Source of the DNA: Patagioenas fasciata
Taxonomy: Eukaryota; Chordata; Aves; Columbiformes; Columbidae
Assembly: GCF_037038585.1 (NCBI RefSeq)
Contig: NC_092525.1
Location: forward strand, 2,458,969 to 2,522,968
DNA: 64,000 bases
Direction: 5' to 3'
Each line of letters opens with the position of its first letter. The first letter of the stretch is position 1. Position numbers and translations under genes: made by a program. Positions 22,073-32,833 of the stretch are shown here, piece by piece. The notes beneath the pieces are model-generated. The model saw only the letters and a list, made by a program, of their open reading frames with translations, was not told the origin of the DNA and made no database searches.

Positions 22073-24521
22073 GGCATTTCGGTTTGGGTGGAGCAGCTCA
22101 CAAAGGCGAAAGCAAGAAAGGAAAGTAAGGTTGTGAACTTACGAGAAAGAGTGATCAAGAAAGAGGATTTGAGTTCATCCGGGAGTCGAGGGATCAAGAA
22201 AGAAGAGGAGGAAGGTGATGGACGTGCACATTGAAAATGAGAGGGAAGATGGGCAACCTGAAGCATGGAGCAAGGGAATGTCTCCTAGAACAAAGGGACC
22301 TTTCTGTAATCAGAGATCCCCCCTCCTACCCTACAAACTGAACAAAGAGGACTGCGAGAGGGAGCGCTCTGACAGGACAAGAGGTATCAGTAAATCTGGC
22401 AAGAGGACAGTGGGGGAAGCGCTCTGGCGGATCAACAAGTCTCAATATATGTGGCAAGAGGATGATGGGGGAGAGTTCACCAGTGGTTCAAAAGTCACCC
22501 AGAAAAAGGGGAAGAGGATGTCAAGGGGGGAGCGCTCTGGTCGATCACAAGACTCTCCTAAAAAACACAACAGGATGGTGGTGGCGGGGAATGTCCTATA
22601 TGGGACAAGGGGTCCCGAGAAATCCAGCAAGAGGATGGTGGGGGGGAGCACTCCAGCAGACCAAGAATGTACTAAGGAAAGGCAAAAGGACGGCAGGAGG
22701 AGAGACCCAGTGGGTCAAGAGGTACCGAGAAATCCAGCAAGAGGACGACAGGGAGGAGCTCTTTAGCAGGCCAAAATCCCACTGAGGAAAGGCAAGAGGA
22801 CAGCGGGGGAGAGCGCTCCAGTTCTTCAAGTGACTTCCCAGGCAGAAGGCAGGAGCATGGCGGGGCAGGACTGCGGCAGGTCAAGAATTCTCAGTCTGGC
22901 AATAGGATGGCGGGGAGGAGCGTTCCAGCGGGAGAAGAGCGCCCTGACTAGAGGCAAGACAAGGGTGAGGGAGAGCACTCGGACGTGTCAAGAAGGCTCC
23001 CCCAAAAAGTGCAAGAGGAAGGCCGGTGGGGAGAGCAATCCAGCAGATCAGGAAGTCTCGATAAATGCGGTAAGAAGGTGGCAGGTGGGAGCTCTCCAGT
23101 GGTTCAAGAGGTCCCAAGATATCCAGCAAGAGAACTGTGAGGGAGAGCGCTCCAACAGGTCAAGCGGTGTCAAGAAATCCAGCAAGACAATGGTGGAAAA
23201 CGCTCCGGTGAGTCACAAGATTCCCCCAAAAAAAGGCAAGAGAATGGTTAGAGGATGGTAACAGGCAGCTTTGAGAGCACTCTGGTGGATCAAGAAGCAC
23301 CCAGGAAAAGGGGAAGAAGATGGTGGGGGGGAGCACTCTGGTTGGTCACAAGACTCCCCCAGAAAACACAAGAGGGTGGCAGGGGGAACGCCCTAATGGG
23401 TCAAGAGGTTCCAAGAAATCCAGCAGGAGGACGGCGAGGGGGAGCGCTCCAGCAGGCTGAGATTGTACTAAAGAAAGGCAAAAGGACAGCGGGAGGAGAA
23501 ACCCAGTGGGTCAAGAGGTCCCAAGAAATCCAGTGAGAGGACAACAGGGAGGAGTGCTCTGGCAGGCCAAAATCTCAGTGAAGAAAGGCAAGAGGACAGC
23601 AGGGGGGAGTGCTCCAGTTCTTCAAGTGACTTCCCAGGTAGAAGGCAGAAGGACGGTGGGGTAGCGCTGGGACAGGTCGAGAATTCTCAATCTGGCAATA
23701 GGACAGCAGGGAGGAGCATCCAGCGGGACAGGAGCGCCCTGAAAATAGGCAAGACAAGGGTGAGTGAGAGCACTCCGAGATGTCAAGAAGTGTCAAAAAA
23801 TCTGGTAAAGGATGGCAGGGGGGAGTGCTGTGGATATTCAAGAGACTCCCCAGTAAAAGGCAAGAGGACGGCGCGGGGAAGTGCTCCAGCACGTCAAGAT
23901 CGCACTGAAGAAAGGCAAGGTCACAGTGGGGGGGAGCATTCCCGTTGTTCCAATGGTTCAAAAGGTCCCAAGAAATCCAACAAGAGAACTGCGAGGGGGA
24001 GCGCTCTGGCAAGTCAAGCGGTGTCAATAACCCCAGCAAGGCAACGGCGGAGAGCGCTCTGGTGAGTCACGAGACTCCCCTACAAAGGACGAGAGGATGG
24101 TGGAGGGGAGCCCACCAGTGGTTCAAGCAGCACCCAGGAAAAGGGGAGGAGGCTGACGAGGGGCAGGCCTCTGGCGGGCCAAGATCGCTGAGGGAAGGTG
24201 CGGGGGAGCTTGCTGGTGGCTCAAGAGACCTCTAGAAAAAGGTAAGAGGGCGGCGGGGGGTGGGAGGGCGCCTCAGCTGGTGAAGAGGAACCCCGAAAAC
24301 AAGGCAAGAGAATGTTGGTGGGGGGAGCGCTCTGGCGGTTCCAGAGGCTCCCCGAGATCCGCTCAGACGGCAGCGGGTAACGCGGCAGCTCAGCGTCCAT
24401 CAAAGAAGAACAGGAAGGCGGTTGACCTGCAATTCCAGAGCGAGGAGGAAGACTGGCAACCCGAACGAGGAGCAGCAGAACTTGGCATGGCCTCTGAAAT
24501 CCTCCTTTAATCTGGGCTCAG
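22073..24521 (+). repeat. Minisatellite exon of unit 2
   Basis: Same length (2449 nt), borders and frame breaks as in unit 1, with only scattered substitutions seen by eye. The retained length across units 1, 2 and 4 contrasts with unit 3. Confidence 0.7.
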
Positions 24522-25392
24522 GTAAGCTGGAAGCAGGGGACATAGGCTGGGGTTTGGGAGGTGGGCAGGTGAGAAATGATCCGCATTTTTGATCTCCTGA
24601 GTGACTGAAGCGCCTGGGAGTTCATTTGGAGTCGTTGCCTTACTTGATTTTACACTGACTTTTGCATTATATTTTAATGACGTAGAATTTTCCGTTTTGA
24701 CATCGAAACCTAAACTTCTTTGGAAATTCATCCTCTGTCCCTTCAGTCTCAGCTCGTGGCACTTCCACTGTCTCGTGGCCCGCGTTTCAATGTACATTAG
24801 ATCGCTTCCTGGGCCTTGGATTTTAAGTAATGGTCCGTCACAAGTTTGTTTTTCTTGTCCTTAACAGGCAGCTTTGAGAGCTCTCTAAGGAAAAGTGATA
24901 TCTTTTTACCTTGTTACTGCTCTTTCCATGTTACGAGCAGCCACCCTCTTTATGATCAGTCTCATGCTTTTCTTCCTTTCTTGCCCAGGTTCAGAATACC
25001 AGGAATTCCAAGCTTCAAGTTTCCTGTGGATCATTGCGGGAGACCTTGATAACGTGGCAATGAGGGAGGTGATGAAGAGAAACAATACCTGTTCCTTTCC
25101 CATTTCAAGACGTTGTTTTTTACCTTCCTGGTAGCTGTGAGATGATTTGCAATCTTGCGCTAGCATCTGCCTGAAAGAGAACACGGACCCTTTGGGTGCC
25201 TCCTCAAGAAATACTTGCTCTGTGGTTCTGGCGATGTCCAGGCTTCAAGGGTGGGGCATAGGGGAGTGTAAATCTTAGGGGGCCTCCCGGGATGTCTGCA
25301 GGTTTGGGTGACCCGTGGCTGGGACGGGGACGCCGAGGTTGTCAATCTTGCCCTGAATCTCTCGCTCCCTCTCTTGCAGCACCCGAGACCGA

Positions 25393-25647
25393 ATGGAGGA
25401 GCAAGTGTACGGGAAGTTCCTGCGCCACGACACAGATCACATTTATCGCTCTCGCCCTGAGAGACCCGGAGAACCAAACCGTTCCCATCGTGCCTTGAAG
25501 CAGCCTCTGCTCACGCGCTTCTCCCAGGGAGAAGGCAGAATGGCAGTAGCTCGCCACGTTATACCACAGGGTGCACACTCTGCAGCTTTCAAGCCCAGCT
25601 CTGCGTTAGCTCACCCCTGCAATTTTGCACCGCCCACGCAAATTTGA
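25393..25647 (+). CDS. Exon A open frame of unit 3, unrecognised 84-codon frame
   Basis: ATG lies 13 nt after the acceptor CTCTCTTGCAG. The frame begins MEEQVYGKFLRHDTDHIYRS and ends NFAPPTQI at a TGA. It is basic and Arg/His/Pro-rich with no domain I recognise. Unit 5 (46469-46723) keeps the full length. Units 2 and 4 (19386-19586, 40461-40661) stop at 66 codons. Unit 1 has a TAA after about 37 codons. A second frame through the same exon (ETEWRSKCTGSS onward) is also open for about 38 codons. Variation between copies does not obviously spare either frame, so coding status is doubtful. Confidence 0.3.
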   Translation: MEEQVYGKFLRHDTDHIYRSRPERPGEPNRSHRALKQPLLTRFSQGEGRMAVARHVIPQGAHSAAFKPSSALAHPCNFAPPTQI

Positions 25648-26142
25648 GTTGTCGCTGGTTGTTGCAGCGTTTGGCTTTGGTGAGGACAGCGTGTGTTTGT
25701 CAGCAGTTGGTGTCGGGTGGAATCTTGAGGAGAAAGTGATATTTCCGTGCCAGAACTGGTTGGTGTTTGCATGGTATTGTGGTAGTTGTTCCCGCAGGTG
25801 ATCAGTGCTGGAGTGTTATTGCAGGATGAGGGGATTTTGAAGGCTTGTCTGTGAGATGCACTAGAGGCAGCAGTTGCAAACGAAAGGCTGAGATTTGGAG
25901 AGTTTGTCGGTGGGTTTTGGACAGTTGTCAGTTGAAAGTTGGTTGTTTGCAGGTGAGGTGTAGAGCAGAGGGTGAAGCTGACTTTGCCTGGGCGGCGCAA
26001 CTGGATGGGTGTGCAGAGCTGAGGAGAGCGGGCTTCTGCGGGTGACCCTAAAGCTGGAGAACCAGCCAGCGGCAGCTCCAGACAGTCCCGCTGCCGAGCT
26101 TGGCTGTGTAGGGCCAGTGCCCTGGGGCACAGGGAGTGTGAC

Positions 26143-26597
26143 TGTGTGCACAAGCACAGGCACGTCGCGAGAAGAGCCAGAGGCCACCAATGTAATTGCA
26201 AAGAGCAAGTTTATTTTGGTTACCTCTCTACTGGGGGATCTCCGTAGCCACACCTGAGCTCCCAGGCAGAGGCGGCGTAAGCGGGGACGCAGGCGCTGGT
26301 CAGTTCAGCCCTGCTGGAAGATCGCTGGGCCTGCTGAGCTCGCCTGTATTTCACGGCTTCAGGCAGGCGCAGCCTCCCGCTCTTTCTCACAACAAAGCAG
26401 GAATCTCAGACACAGTGATAAGGTGTCCAGAGTTTCTCCCAGGCCTGTGTTATCTAACACAGGGGTTCTACTTGTCAAGCACACATGGTCAGTAAAACAA
26501 TTAGTGTGATGTATGTGTTTTCTTTATACCCCAGCTGCGGGTCACTTGAGCGTGTTTAGCTTTCTCCTCCTCGCCAATCTTCCGCAGTTCCCGTACA
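26143..26597 (-). repeat. 3' LTR of the ERV-L provirus
   Basis: 455 bp, same termini as the 5' LTR. Directly adjoins the polypurine tract at 26598-26611. Confidence 0.93.
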
Positions 26598-27129
26598 TTC
26601 CACCCCCTCGCCCAAGGGACCGGCTTTGCTGGGGCCAGAATAGCCATAGGTGTTCATGTGAGCGTGTAAAGTTTAGAACAGAGCATTTTACAGAGATACT
26701 CAGCAAACATATATACATCTATAAAGAGAGAAAAGGAGCAAATATATGTGTGCAATAATAGGTTGCATCTGGCGTCCCGTCTCTCTTCTCAAGAGATGAG
26801 ATGAGTCTATTAGCCAGGTACTGTCAGTGGATTGCTTCATTTGATGTGTCAGTTCCACAAGATGTTATCGTCTATCCTGGCTAGTGCAGTAGCTGTCTTG
26901 AAGCCACACTTGCGTTAGAAACGTCAGGGCAGCATCTTCAGCCACTACCTACCCAAGGGAAAAAGAATCATGAGAAACATGAAAGTTAAAAAAAAAAAAA
27001 AAAAAAGAAAAACCCTTGGTATAATACATATATGTAACAGGACTATTGCGGTAATAAATTGACAGCAAGAGATCTGCAGCTATTAGTCTTGTGGAGGTGT
27101 GTCCTGCATATAATGCTTGTAACGTAGGG
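26598..27129 (-). other. ERV-L 3' non-coding region and polypurine tract
   Basis: Between pol and the 3' LTR there is no env. A run of 19 A on the plus strand lies at 26988-27006. The purine tract GAGGGGGTGGAA (minus strand, about 26598-26611) borders the LTR and is the expected plus-strand primer. Confidence 0.75.
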
Positions 27130-30100
27130 TTACAATGCACGACGAGCCAATCTGTGATAAGGGAGGAAAACAGGGGCATCTTCTCCTTCCAATAATACAT
27201 ACGCTGTTGCTCCAGCTCCTTCAGCTAGTATTACTCCGGGTTTGACAACCTGGTGTGGGGTAATTACCCACACAGACTGGAAAGCCGTGGCCTGTGCTTT
27301 CTCAGGTTGAACTTCAACACGATGTTGGGTCCGCGACACCAATAACACTGTTCCAATGCTGTCTCCTCTAGACAAAGTACAGGTAGTCATTGAAGATATC
27401 TGAAATACAAGAACTCGGGAGTCTGATATTAGCAAAGGATGTAACATAAGAGGAGAAGTCGGAGTACACAGCCACACAGCATTCTCAGGGGTTATTATGT
27501 GGACTTTCACATCCAGATTAATAGGTCGTGGTCCCACTTCGCAATCCATTGGGGTAAATAATTCCATTTCCCCTGTAGTTAGTATTTTGGGAGAAATACC
27601 ATCTGGAAGGATTTCAAGCCGCACCATGTTTTGTACTGGGGGTGTTGTGATGCGGTCATAGGGTGTTTGATTATGGATAATCCGACTATTAAGCAAAAAA
27701 ACTGCTTTAGTCAGATGTGGGCTCCAATGTTGCAAAGTTTTAGTACTGGTTAATTTTTTCAATTGTTCCTTCAACATTCCATTCATCCGTTCAATTAAGC
27801 CATTGGCCTGGGGATGGTATGCAATGTGAAACAACCAGTCTATACCTAACCCTCGAGCCCAGTCTTGTACATTACGTCCACTAAAGTGTGTCCCCTGGTC
27901 ACTCTGTATTTGATGGGGAGGTCCATAGAGATGGATGAGTTGTTCTAACGCTTCAATCGTATTATGCTGATTAGCATGTTTAGTGGGCTTAGCAAACAAT
28001 AGCCCTGACACCGTATCCACAGCAGTGAATACATATTGCCACCCCCTAGATGGGGGTAAGGGGCCCACATAATCAACTTGCCAGGTATTCAAAGCCCACT
28101 GACCACGCTTTATCTGTCCCCATGGCCTACATAGTGCTCTTAGGTGTAACCGTGTACAAGTAGCGCAGTTATGTGCACATGACATATAAGCATGTAGTGG
28201 CAAAGGGGGTTGGTTATGAGCAATGTCCCATGCACGTGCAGTAGAAGCTGAGCGATGACCACAAGCAATATGTGCATGTAAAGCCTGAGCATGTATGTCA
28301 GCAGAGGTCATCTCATCTACCTCTCTGTTGTTCTGTGACTCAAGTGAGTCATCTTTTTGATGAGCTGAAACATGTCTCACCTTCAAAGGAGATGTCTGTA
28401 CGTGCTGCCAAATTTGTTGCCATATATCTGCTCCCCATATTGGATATCTTTGTACATGCCAATTGTCCTGGGCCCAGCGGGGCAACCACATTGTGAGACT
28501 TTTATATACTACCCAACTATCGGTATATAAATAATGTGCCTTCCCTTCCAGGATAGCAAGGGATGCTGCAAGCAGTTCAGCCCACTGACTAGAGGCCTGT
28601 ACACCCGTTTGCCATAATATTATGCCTGGTAAAGGAGCGTATGCAACCGCCCTCCATTGTCTTTGTCCAGTTGCAGTATATGTTGCACTGCCATCAGTAA
28701 ACCAGGCATCCTTCTTGTGCTCTTCTGTTAACTCGTCGTAAGGAGGAGCCTCCTCCACAGGAGAGGTCGGGATGTCTCCTAGAGGAAAAGCTTCCCCAAG
28801 TGCAGGCACATGATTGAATGATATTGTACCAAGAAGGGTGGCATGTGGGGTAGTCACATGTGAGTTTCCTGGTAAAAATCGTTGCTGCAGATAGTGTTTC
28901 CACTTCCAGTGTGTAGCTGCCTGAGCTACTCCTGCATGGGCCCTAACAGAGTCATCTGCAACCCAGCCATGAATAGGGATGGGGGTGTGTACGGTTACAC
29001 TATCTTGACCCGTGATACGTTCAGTTTCCTGCAGTGCCCAAACAACAGCCAGAATCTGTTTTTCCATTGGGGTATAATGAGTAGCAGACCCTTGCAGTGC
29101 TTTAGACCAAAACCCTACGGGTTCCTTCTGATTTTTTGGTCCAGTTGTCTGCCACAATCCCCAAGAGACTACATCGTCCAAAATTGTTACTTCTAGTTCA
29201 AAAGGATATCCTTGCCTGGGAGTATATAACCGGGCATGTTCCATCAAGGCACTTTTACATGCATCAAAAGCTTCTTGTTGTTGTTTGGTCCACTGCCAGA
29301 TAGCTTTCTTTCTAGTTAGTTTCTGTAAAGGCCTCATTAAAATTGCCAAATGCGGAATAAAAGTCCTCCAATACCCCAGAAGTCCCAAAAAGGTCTGTAG
29401 CTGCTTTACCGCAGTTGGTACAGGAAATTGTTGAACTGTCTGCTGCACTTTATTTGGTATTTCCTTAATCTGCCCATGCCAGACGACCCCCAAGAACTGT
29501 ACAGTGGTGCTAGGGCCTTGTATTTTCTTTGGACTGATTGTCCAGCCCCGGTTTTGCAAATGTGACTGCAATGACTCAGCAGCTGCTTCAATTTCCTGTT
29601 GTGACTCTGCCATAAGCAAGAGATCATCGATATAATGGTACACAGTAAGAGTACCTGACCACGATGCTACATCAGCTGCTACCATTTGACGGCATATAGA
29701 GGGGCTGTGTTTGTATCCTTGGGGCAGTACCTGAAAGGTATATTGCTTCTGCTGCCAGGTAAAAGCAAACTGATCTTGACTCTCTGGGGCAATGGCAATT
29801 GAAAAGAAAGCATTAGCAAGATCTAGTACCATTTTCCATGGCAATAAGTTCTTGCCAATTTTTTCTATGAGTGTAACCATATCTGGCACTGTAACTGCAA
29901 GGGGGGGGGTGACTTTGTTCAGTTCTCTGTAGTCTACAGTCATTCTCCAAGTGCCATCTGTTTTCCGAACAGGCCAGATAGGATTATTGAAAGCCGTCAT
30001 GGTTTCTCTAATAATCCCCACTTGCTGGAGTGCCTGGATAGTCTCGCTAATTTCTTCCTCCCCCCCTGGGATGCGATATTGTTTCATAGTCACCACCTTG

Positions 30101-30450
30101 GCAGGTGCAGGCAGCACAACAGGATCCCATTTTGGGAATCCACGCAAGACAGTTACAGACCGGATAGCAAATCCAGTGCATGGAGAGCCGAAAGAAAAAC
30201 GACCATTTAAGGTTTCGACTGTCCGCCCTGCTAGGACATCAATACCCAGAATATATTCTTTAATTGGGGCAATCAACACTGTTGCAGTAAATGGCTTGGC
30301 ATTTGCGATTGTGAGGGTAACGGTAGCTTGGAGAGCAGGGGTTGGATGTCCCCCCAAACCACAAATCTGTGATGTAGCATCTTTGTTCTTAATATCACTA
30401 TGCAACACTGTGACCTCAGCCCCCGTATCCACCAGAGCTAACACATTCAA
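27130..30450 (-). CDS. pol: ERV-L Pol polyprotein (protease, RT, RNase H, integrase)
   Basis: Copies viral RNA into DNA and inserts it in the genome. Numbered from the coordinate given (1106 aa): aspartic protease DTG at 8-10 and LGIDVLAG at 68-75; reverse transcriptase with D210 and YIDD at 273-276, LPQGYKHSP at 242-250; RNase H with D586, E625, D644, D712; integrase zinc finger H727/H732/C762/C765 and catalytic D793, D851, E887 with D-x35-E spacing. All catalytic residues are present with no internal stop. The frame is open upstream to the gag TGA (35 more codons), so it is probably made as a Gag-Pol read-through product. The start at 30450 is a TTG, not a true initiator. The last 150 residues include RGDSIGTVLLV, reminiscent of the dUTPase found at this place in some ERV-L, but other dUTPase motifs are not evident. 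Confidence 0.93.
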   Translation of the reverse strand: MNVLALVDTGAEVTVLHSDIKNKDATSQICGLGGHPTPALQATVTLTIANAKPFTATVLIAPIKEYILGIDVLAGRTVETLNGRFSFGSPCTGFAIRSVTVLRGFPKWDPVVLPAPAKVVTMKQYRIPGGEEEISETIQALQQVGIIRETMTAFNNPIWPVRKTDGTWRMTVDYRELNKVTPPLAVTVPDMVTLIEKIGKNLLPWKMVLDLANAFFSIAIAPESQDQFAFTWQQKQYTFQVLPQGYKHSPSICRQMVAADVASWSGTLTVYHYIDDLLLMAESQQEIEAAAESLQSHLQNRGWTISPKKIQGPSTTVQFLGVVWHGQIKEIPNKVQQTVQQFPVPTAVKQLQTFLGLLGYWRTFIPHLAILMRPLQKLTRKKAIWQWTKQQQEAFDACKSALMEHARLYTPRQGYPFELEVTILDDVVSWGLWQTTGPKNQKEPVGFWSKALQGSATHYTPMEKQILAVVWALQETERITGQDSVTVHTPIPIHGWVADDSVRAHAGVAQAATHWKWKHYLQQRFLPGNSHVTTPHATLLGTISFNHVPALGEAFPLGDIPTSPVEEAPPYDELTEEHKKDAWFTDGSATYTATGQRQWRAVAYAPLPGIILWQTGVQASSQWAELLAASLAILEGKAHYLYTDSWVVYKSLTMWLPRWAQDNWHVQRYPIWGADIWQQIWQHVQTSPLKVRHVSAHQKDDSLESQNNREVDEMTSADIHAQALHAHIACGHRSASTARAWDIAHNQPPLPLHAYMSCAHNCATCTRLHLRALCRPWGQIKRGQWALNTWQVDYVGPLPPSRGWQYVFTAVDTVSGLLFAKPTKHANQHNTIEALEQLIHLYGPPHQIQSDQGTHFSGRNVQDWARGLGIDWLFHIAYHPQANGLIERMNGMLKEQLKKLTSTKTLQHWSPHLTKAVFLLNSRIIHNQTPYDRITTPPVQNMVRLEILPDGISPKILTTGEMELFTPMDCEVGPRPINLDVKVHIITPENAVWLCTPTSPLMLHPLLISDSRVLVFQISSMTTCTLSRGDSIGTVLLVSRTQHRVEVQPEKAQATAFQSVWVITPHQVVKPGVILAEGAGATAYVLLEGEDAPVFLPYHRLARRAL

Positions 30451-30555
30451 AATCCCTCCAGACCGCCACTCTATGGTTAAAGGAACATAAGGGCGTCGGT
30501 CCCCCTCACGATAGGAAGCTACAGTGGCGGCAACCTTGGGGGACCCGCCAAACCT

Positions 30556-32022
30556 TCAGTCCCGCTGTTTAGGCAACTGCCAAGCAGCGCCTTGTTTTGA
30601 AGCGGCAGACGGGGTGGAGGGAGGGTGCGGGGGGGCTGATGCGGCTGGAGATGGCTGGCTTTTTGCTGTAGATATTAACTGTCGCCAGCGGCGAAACAGT
30701 TCTGCTGTTGACAGCCCACCGAATTCGGATCGTGGGATGCCAGCCTGTAAAAGATCATGCCACATCTGTCTCCTCGTCACCTGTGCCGTAGACCCTTTTG
30801 ATTTTGCTGACTTTCCCTTGTTCACTATTCGGACAGAGGGTCCTGAGAGCATAGTCTCAAGATCTTTCATGGCAGTCACCAGAGCACCTACATTACCCGC
30901 GGCAGCTTGTATTGTTGATATAAGGCAGGGTTTTACCGAGACAGGTGCTCCCTTCAACAACTCCATCCTGATACTTCTTGTGATCGGTATATCATCTGGA
31001 CTAGTCCCCGTCAACACTGCATGAGCCATTCCCATTTGCCGTAGCAAAGTGGTACCCTCTGATATTGTAGACCAGTTTCCGAGGGAAGACATTAACTCCC
31101 TAGGGTCTGTATGTGTTGCTAGAACTGCTGCACACAACCACTGATATACTGTAGGTGCGGTAATGTCTACCCCATTTGCATTTCTAATATTCCGCAGCTG
31201 GACAAATTCTCTTTGTATCGAATCATTCTTAGATATAGGACATAAGAGATCCTTTTCAGCTGCTAACAAGTGGATTGATGCAGCTCCATTATCCCATGCT
31301 CGCAAAAGCCATTCCAATATACCTTCCCCAGTCTTTTGCTGGTAAAGCTCCAAAAATTCTCTTAACTCTTTCGGAGTGTAAGTACGCGTAAGCTGTACCC
31401 CCCCACCAGGATGTTCCTGCTCTCCCGTCATCTGGATGAGGGGTCGTGCCTGCACCACATCCCTTTCTTTTGAATCTGAATCCAATTCAAATTCAATCTC
31501 GGAATCCGAGGATGCACTGCAAATATTTCCATCCCATTCATTGGGATCCCAGGAATGTTTCATGGTGAGAGCACGAACCTCGGAAATTGAAACTCTATGT
31601 GACCCATGTTTATCTCGCCGTTTATTAGCAATACGCGCTACCAGACAGTCCACTTTGTCCTGCAACCCAGAGCAGCGCTCTGATTGGGATGCAATTACTT
31701 CATGCGCCATCGCCTTTGCCTCTTGCAAAGTTCCAATTTCCTTCTCTAAATCCGCGACTTTACTCCGTAATGCAACAACTTCATGGTTAAGAGATCTAAG
31801 ACCAGTAATAAATAGCCATCCCAATCTTCCCGCTAACTTGCGAGAAGATTTACAAGCCGCTCTCCATGGAAACTTCAGTATGGCTGCTTCAATTGCCTGG
31901 GGAGTAACCACCCCCCCTTCCTCAATCTCTGGCCATATCTCCGGCGGAGCCAATTCATATAGGAGAGCAGCCACGGGGGTCCAGGGCTCCGTACTGGGCC
32001 ATCCCGGAATATGGGGAGTCAC
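30556..32022 (-). CDS. gag: ERV-L Gag polyprotein
   Basis: Structural polyprotein that forms the virus-like particle. Open for about 488 codons. Residues about 75-135 are heptad-like and likely coiled coil (VVALRSKVADLEKEIG). The central part has the ERV-L/Fv1-type Gag signature around TYTPKELREF and EWLLRAWDNGAA. The tail is Ser/Pro-rich and lacks a CCHC zinc knuckle, as is usual for ERV-L. The frame ends in TGA at 30556-30558, and pol continues in the same frame. No ATG begins the frame: the first codon used here is GTG. An ATG in the same frame at 32073-32071 is cut off by a TAA inside a T/A homopolymer at 32056-32058, so the start is either broken or affected by a homopolymer error. Confidence 0.88.
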   Translation of the reverse strand: MTPHIPGWPSTEPWTPVAALLYELAPPEIWPEIEEGGVVTPQAIEAAILKFPWRAACKSSRKLAGRLGWLFITGLRSLNHEVVALRSKVADLEKEIGTLQEAKAMAHEVIASQSERCSGLQDKVDCLVARIANKRRDKHGSHRVSISEVRALTMKHSWDPNEWDGNICSASSDSEIEFELDSDSKERDVVQARPLIQMTGEQEHPGGGVQLTRTYTPKELREFLELYQQKTGEGILEWLLRAWDNGAASIHLLAAEKDLLCPISKNDSIQREFVQLRNIRNANGVDITAPTVYQWLCAAVLATHTDPRELMSSLGNWSTISEGTTLLRQMGMAHAVLTGTSPDDIPITRSIRMELLKGAPVSVKPCLISTIQAAAGNVGALVTAMKDLETMLSGPSVRIVNKGKSAKSKGSTAQVTRRQMWHDLLQAGIPRSEFGGLSTAELFRRWRQLISTAKSQPSPAASAPPHPPSTPSAASKQGAAWQLPKQRD

Positions 32023-32085
32023 CCGTGAGGCCTCCCCTGTCCCCGGTGTTTTTTTTTAAAAAAGCCACGGCATGGCTGTTTCTAG

Positions 32086-32103
32086 CGACTGCCGACTACG
32101 CCA
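32086..32103 (-). promoter_or_regulatory. Primer-binding site, tRNA-Ser
   Basis: Two bases inside the 5' LTR, the minus strand reads TGGCGTAGTCGGCAG, which is complementary to the 3' end of vertebrate tRNA-Ser(AGA/TGA type) over 15 nt including CCA. The last three of 18 positions do not match. Identified from remembered tRNA sequence. Confidence 0.75.
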
Positions 32104-32105
32104 AA

Positions 32106-32560
32106 TGTGTGCACAAGCAGAGGCACGTCGCGAGAAGAGCCAGAGGCCACCAATGTAATTGCAAAGAGCAAGTTTATTTTGGTTACCTCTCTACTGGGGG
32201 ATCTCCGTAGCCACACCTGAGCTCCCAGGCAGAGGCGGCGTAAGCGGGGACGCAGGCGCTGGTCAGTTCAGCCCTGCTGGAAGATCGCTGGGCCTGCTGA
32301 GCTCGCCTGTATTTCACGGCTTCAGGCAGGCGCAGCCTCCCGCTCTTTCTCACAACAAAGCAGGAATCTCAGACACAGTGATAAGGTGTCCAGAGTTTCT
32401 CCCAGGCCTGTGTTATCTAACACAGGGGTTCTACTTGTCAAGCACACAAGGTCAGTAAAACAATTAGTGTGATGTATGTGTTTTCTTTATACCCCAGCTG
32501 CGGGTCACTTGAGCGTGTTTAGCTTTCTCCTCCTCGCCAATCTTCCGCAATTCCCGTACA
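32106..32560 (-). repeat. 5' LTR of the ERV-L provirus
   Basis: 455 bp, TGTACGGGAATTG... to ...GTGCACACA in element sense. It differs from the other LTR at three sites by eye (CAGAGG/CACAGG, CAAGG/CATGG, GCAATT/GCAGTT on the plus strand). Confidence 0.93.
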
Positions 32561-32833
32561 GTGACCCTCCGCAAGCACCAAACAGCAGGTGAGGACTGTG
32601 GGGATTTGTACTGAGCTATGATATCTCTAAGGCATGTGCGAAGGGCCGGGGCCAAGGCAAGGTGGGCTCGTTGTGGGGTGTGGGGAGGTGTCAGCCCCCG
32701 GACTCAGCCCCTGTCTGATTGTAGTGCCCTTGGGCTGGTGTAGCTCAGTCCTCTGTGTGTTTCTCTTCAGGTGGAGCAGCGTGCAAAGGAAAAGCAAGGA
32801 AGGAGAGGAAGGTGGTGAACCTATGAGGAAGAG

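Larger units (their letters stand above)
19373..25379 (+). repeat. Nested array unit 2 (type B, 6007 bp)
   Basis: Same order as unit 1 but with a single hybrid block instead of the 800-bp duplication (no exon C). Exon A from 19373; exon B from 20341, split by the ERV remnant; exon D plus minisatellite 22073-24521 (again 2449 nt); small segments from 24868 and 24989. It is nearly identical to unit 4 at an offset of 21075-21076. Exon A has a TAG (AGCTTTCTAGCCC) that shortens its long frame to 66 codons, a type B marker shared with unit 4. Confidence 0.88.
26143..32560 (-). mobile_element. ERV-L-type (class III) provirus, near-complete
   Basis: 6418-bp provirus in antisense orientation with 455-bp LTRs at both ends, TG...CA termini and a 5-bp target duplication GTGAC (26138-26142 and 32561-32565). 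The LTRs differ at only three positions that I could find, so the insertion is recent. Order in the element's own sense: LTR, serine-tRNA primer-binding site, gag, in-frame TGA, protease-RT-RNase H-integrase, short non-coding stretch, polypurine tract, LTR. There is no env, as expected for ERV-L. The insertion is absent from the same site in units 1, 2, 4 and 5. Confidence 0.95.

Noticed and set aside
25611..26201. 196-codon minus-strand frame in unit 3 (shorter versions in other units)
   Set aside because: Antisense to exon A and the following sequence, ends in the ERV-L LTR, and is broken in the other units by single changes.
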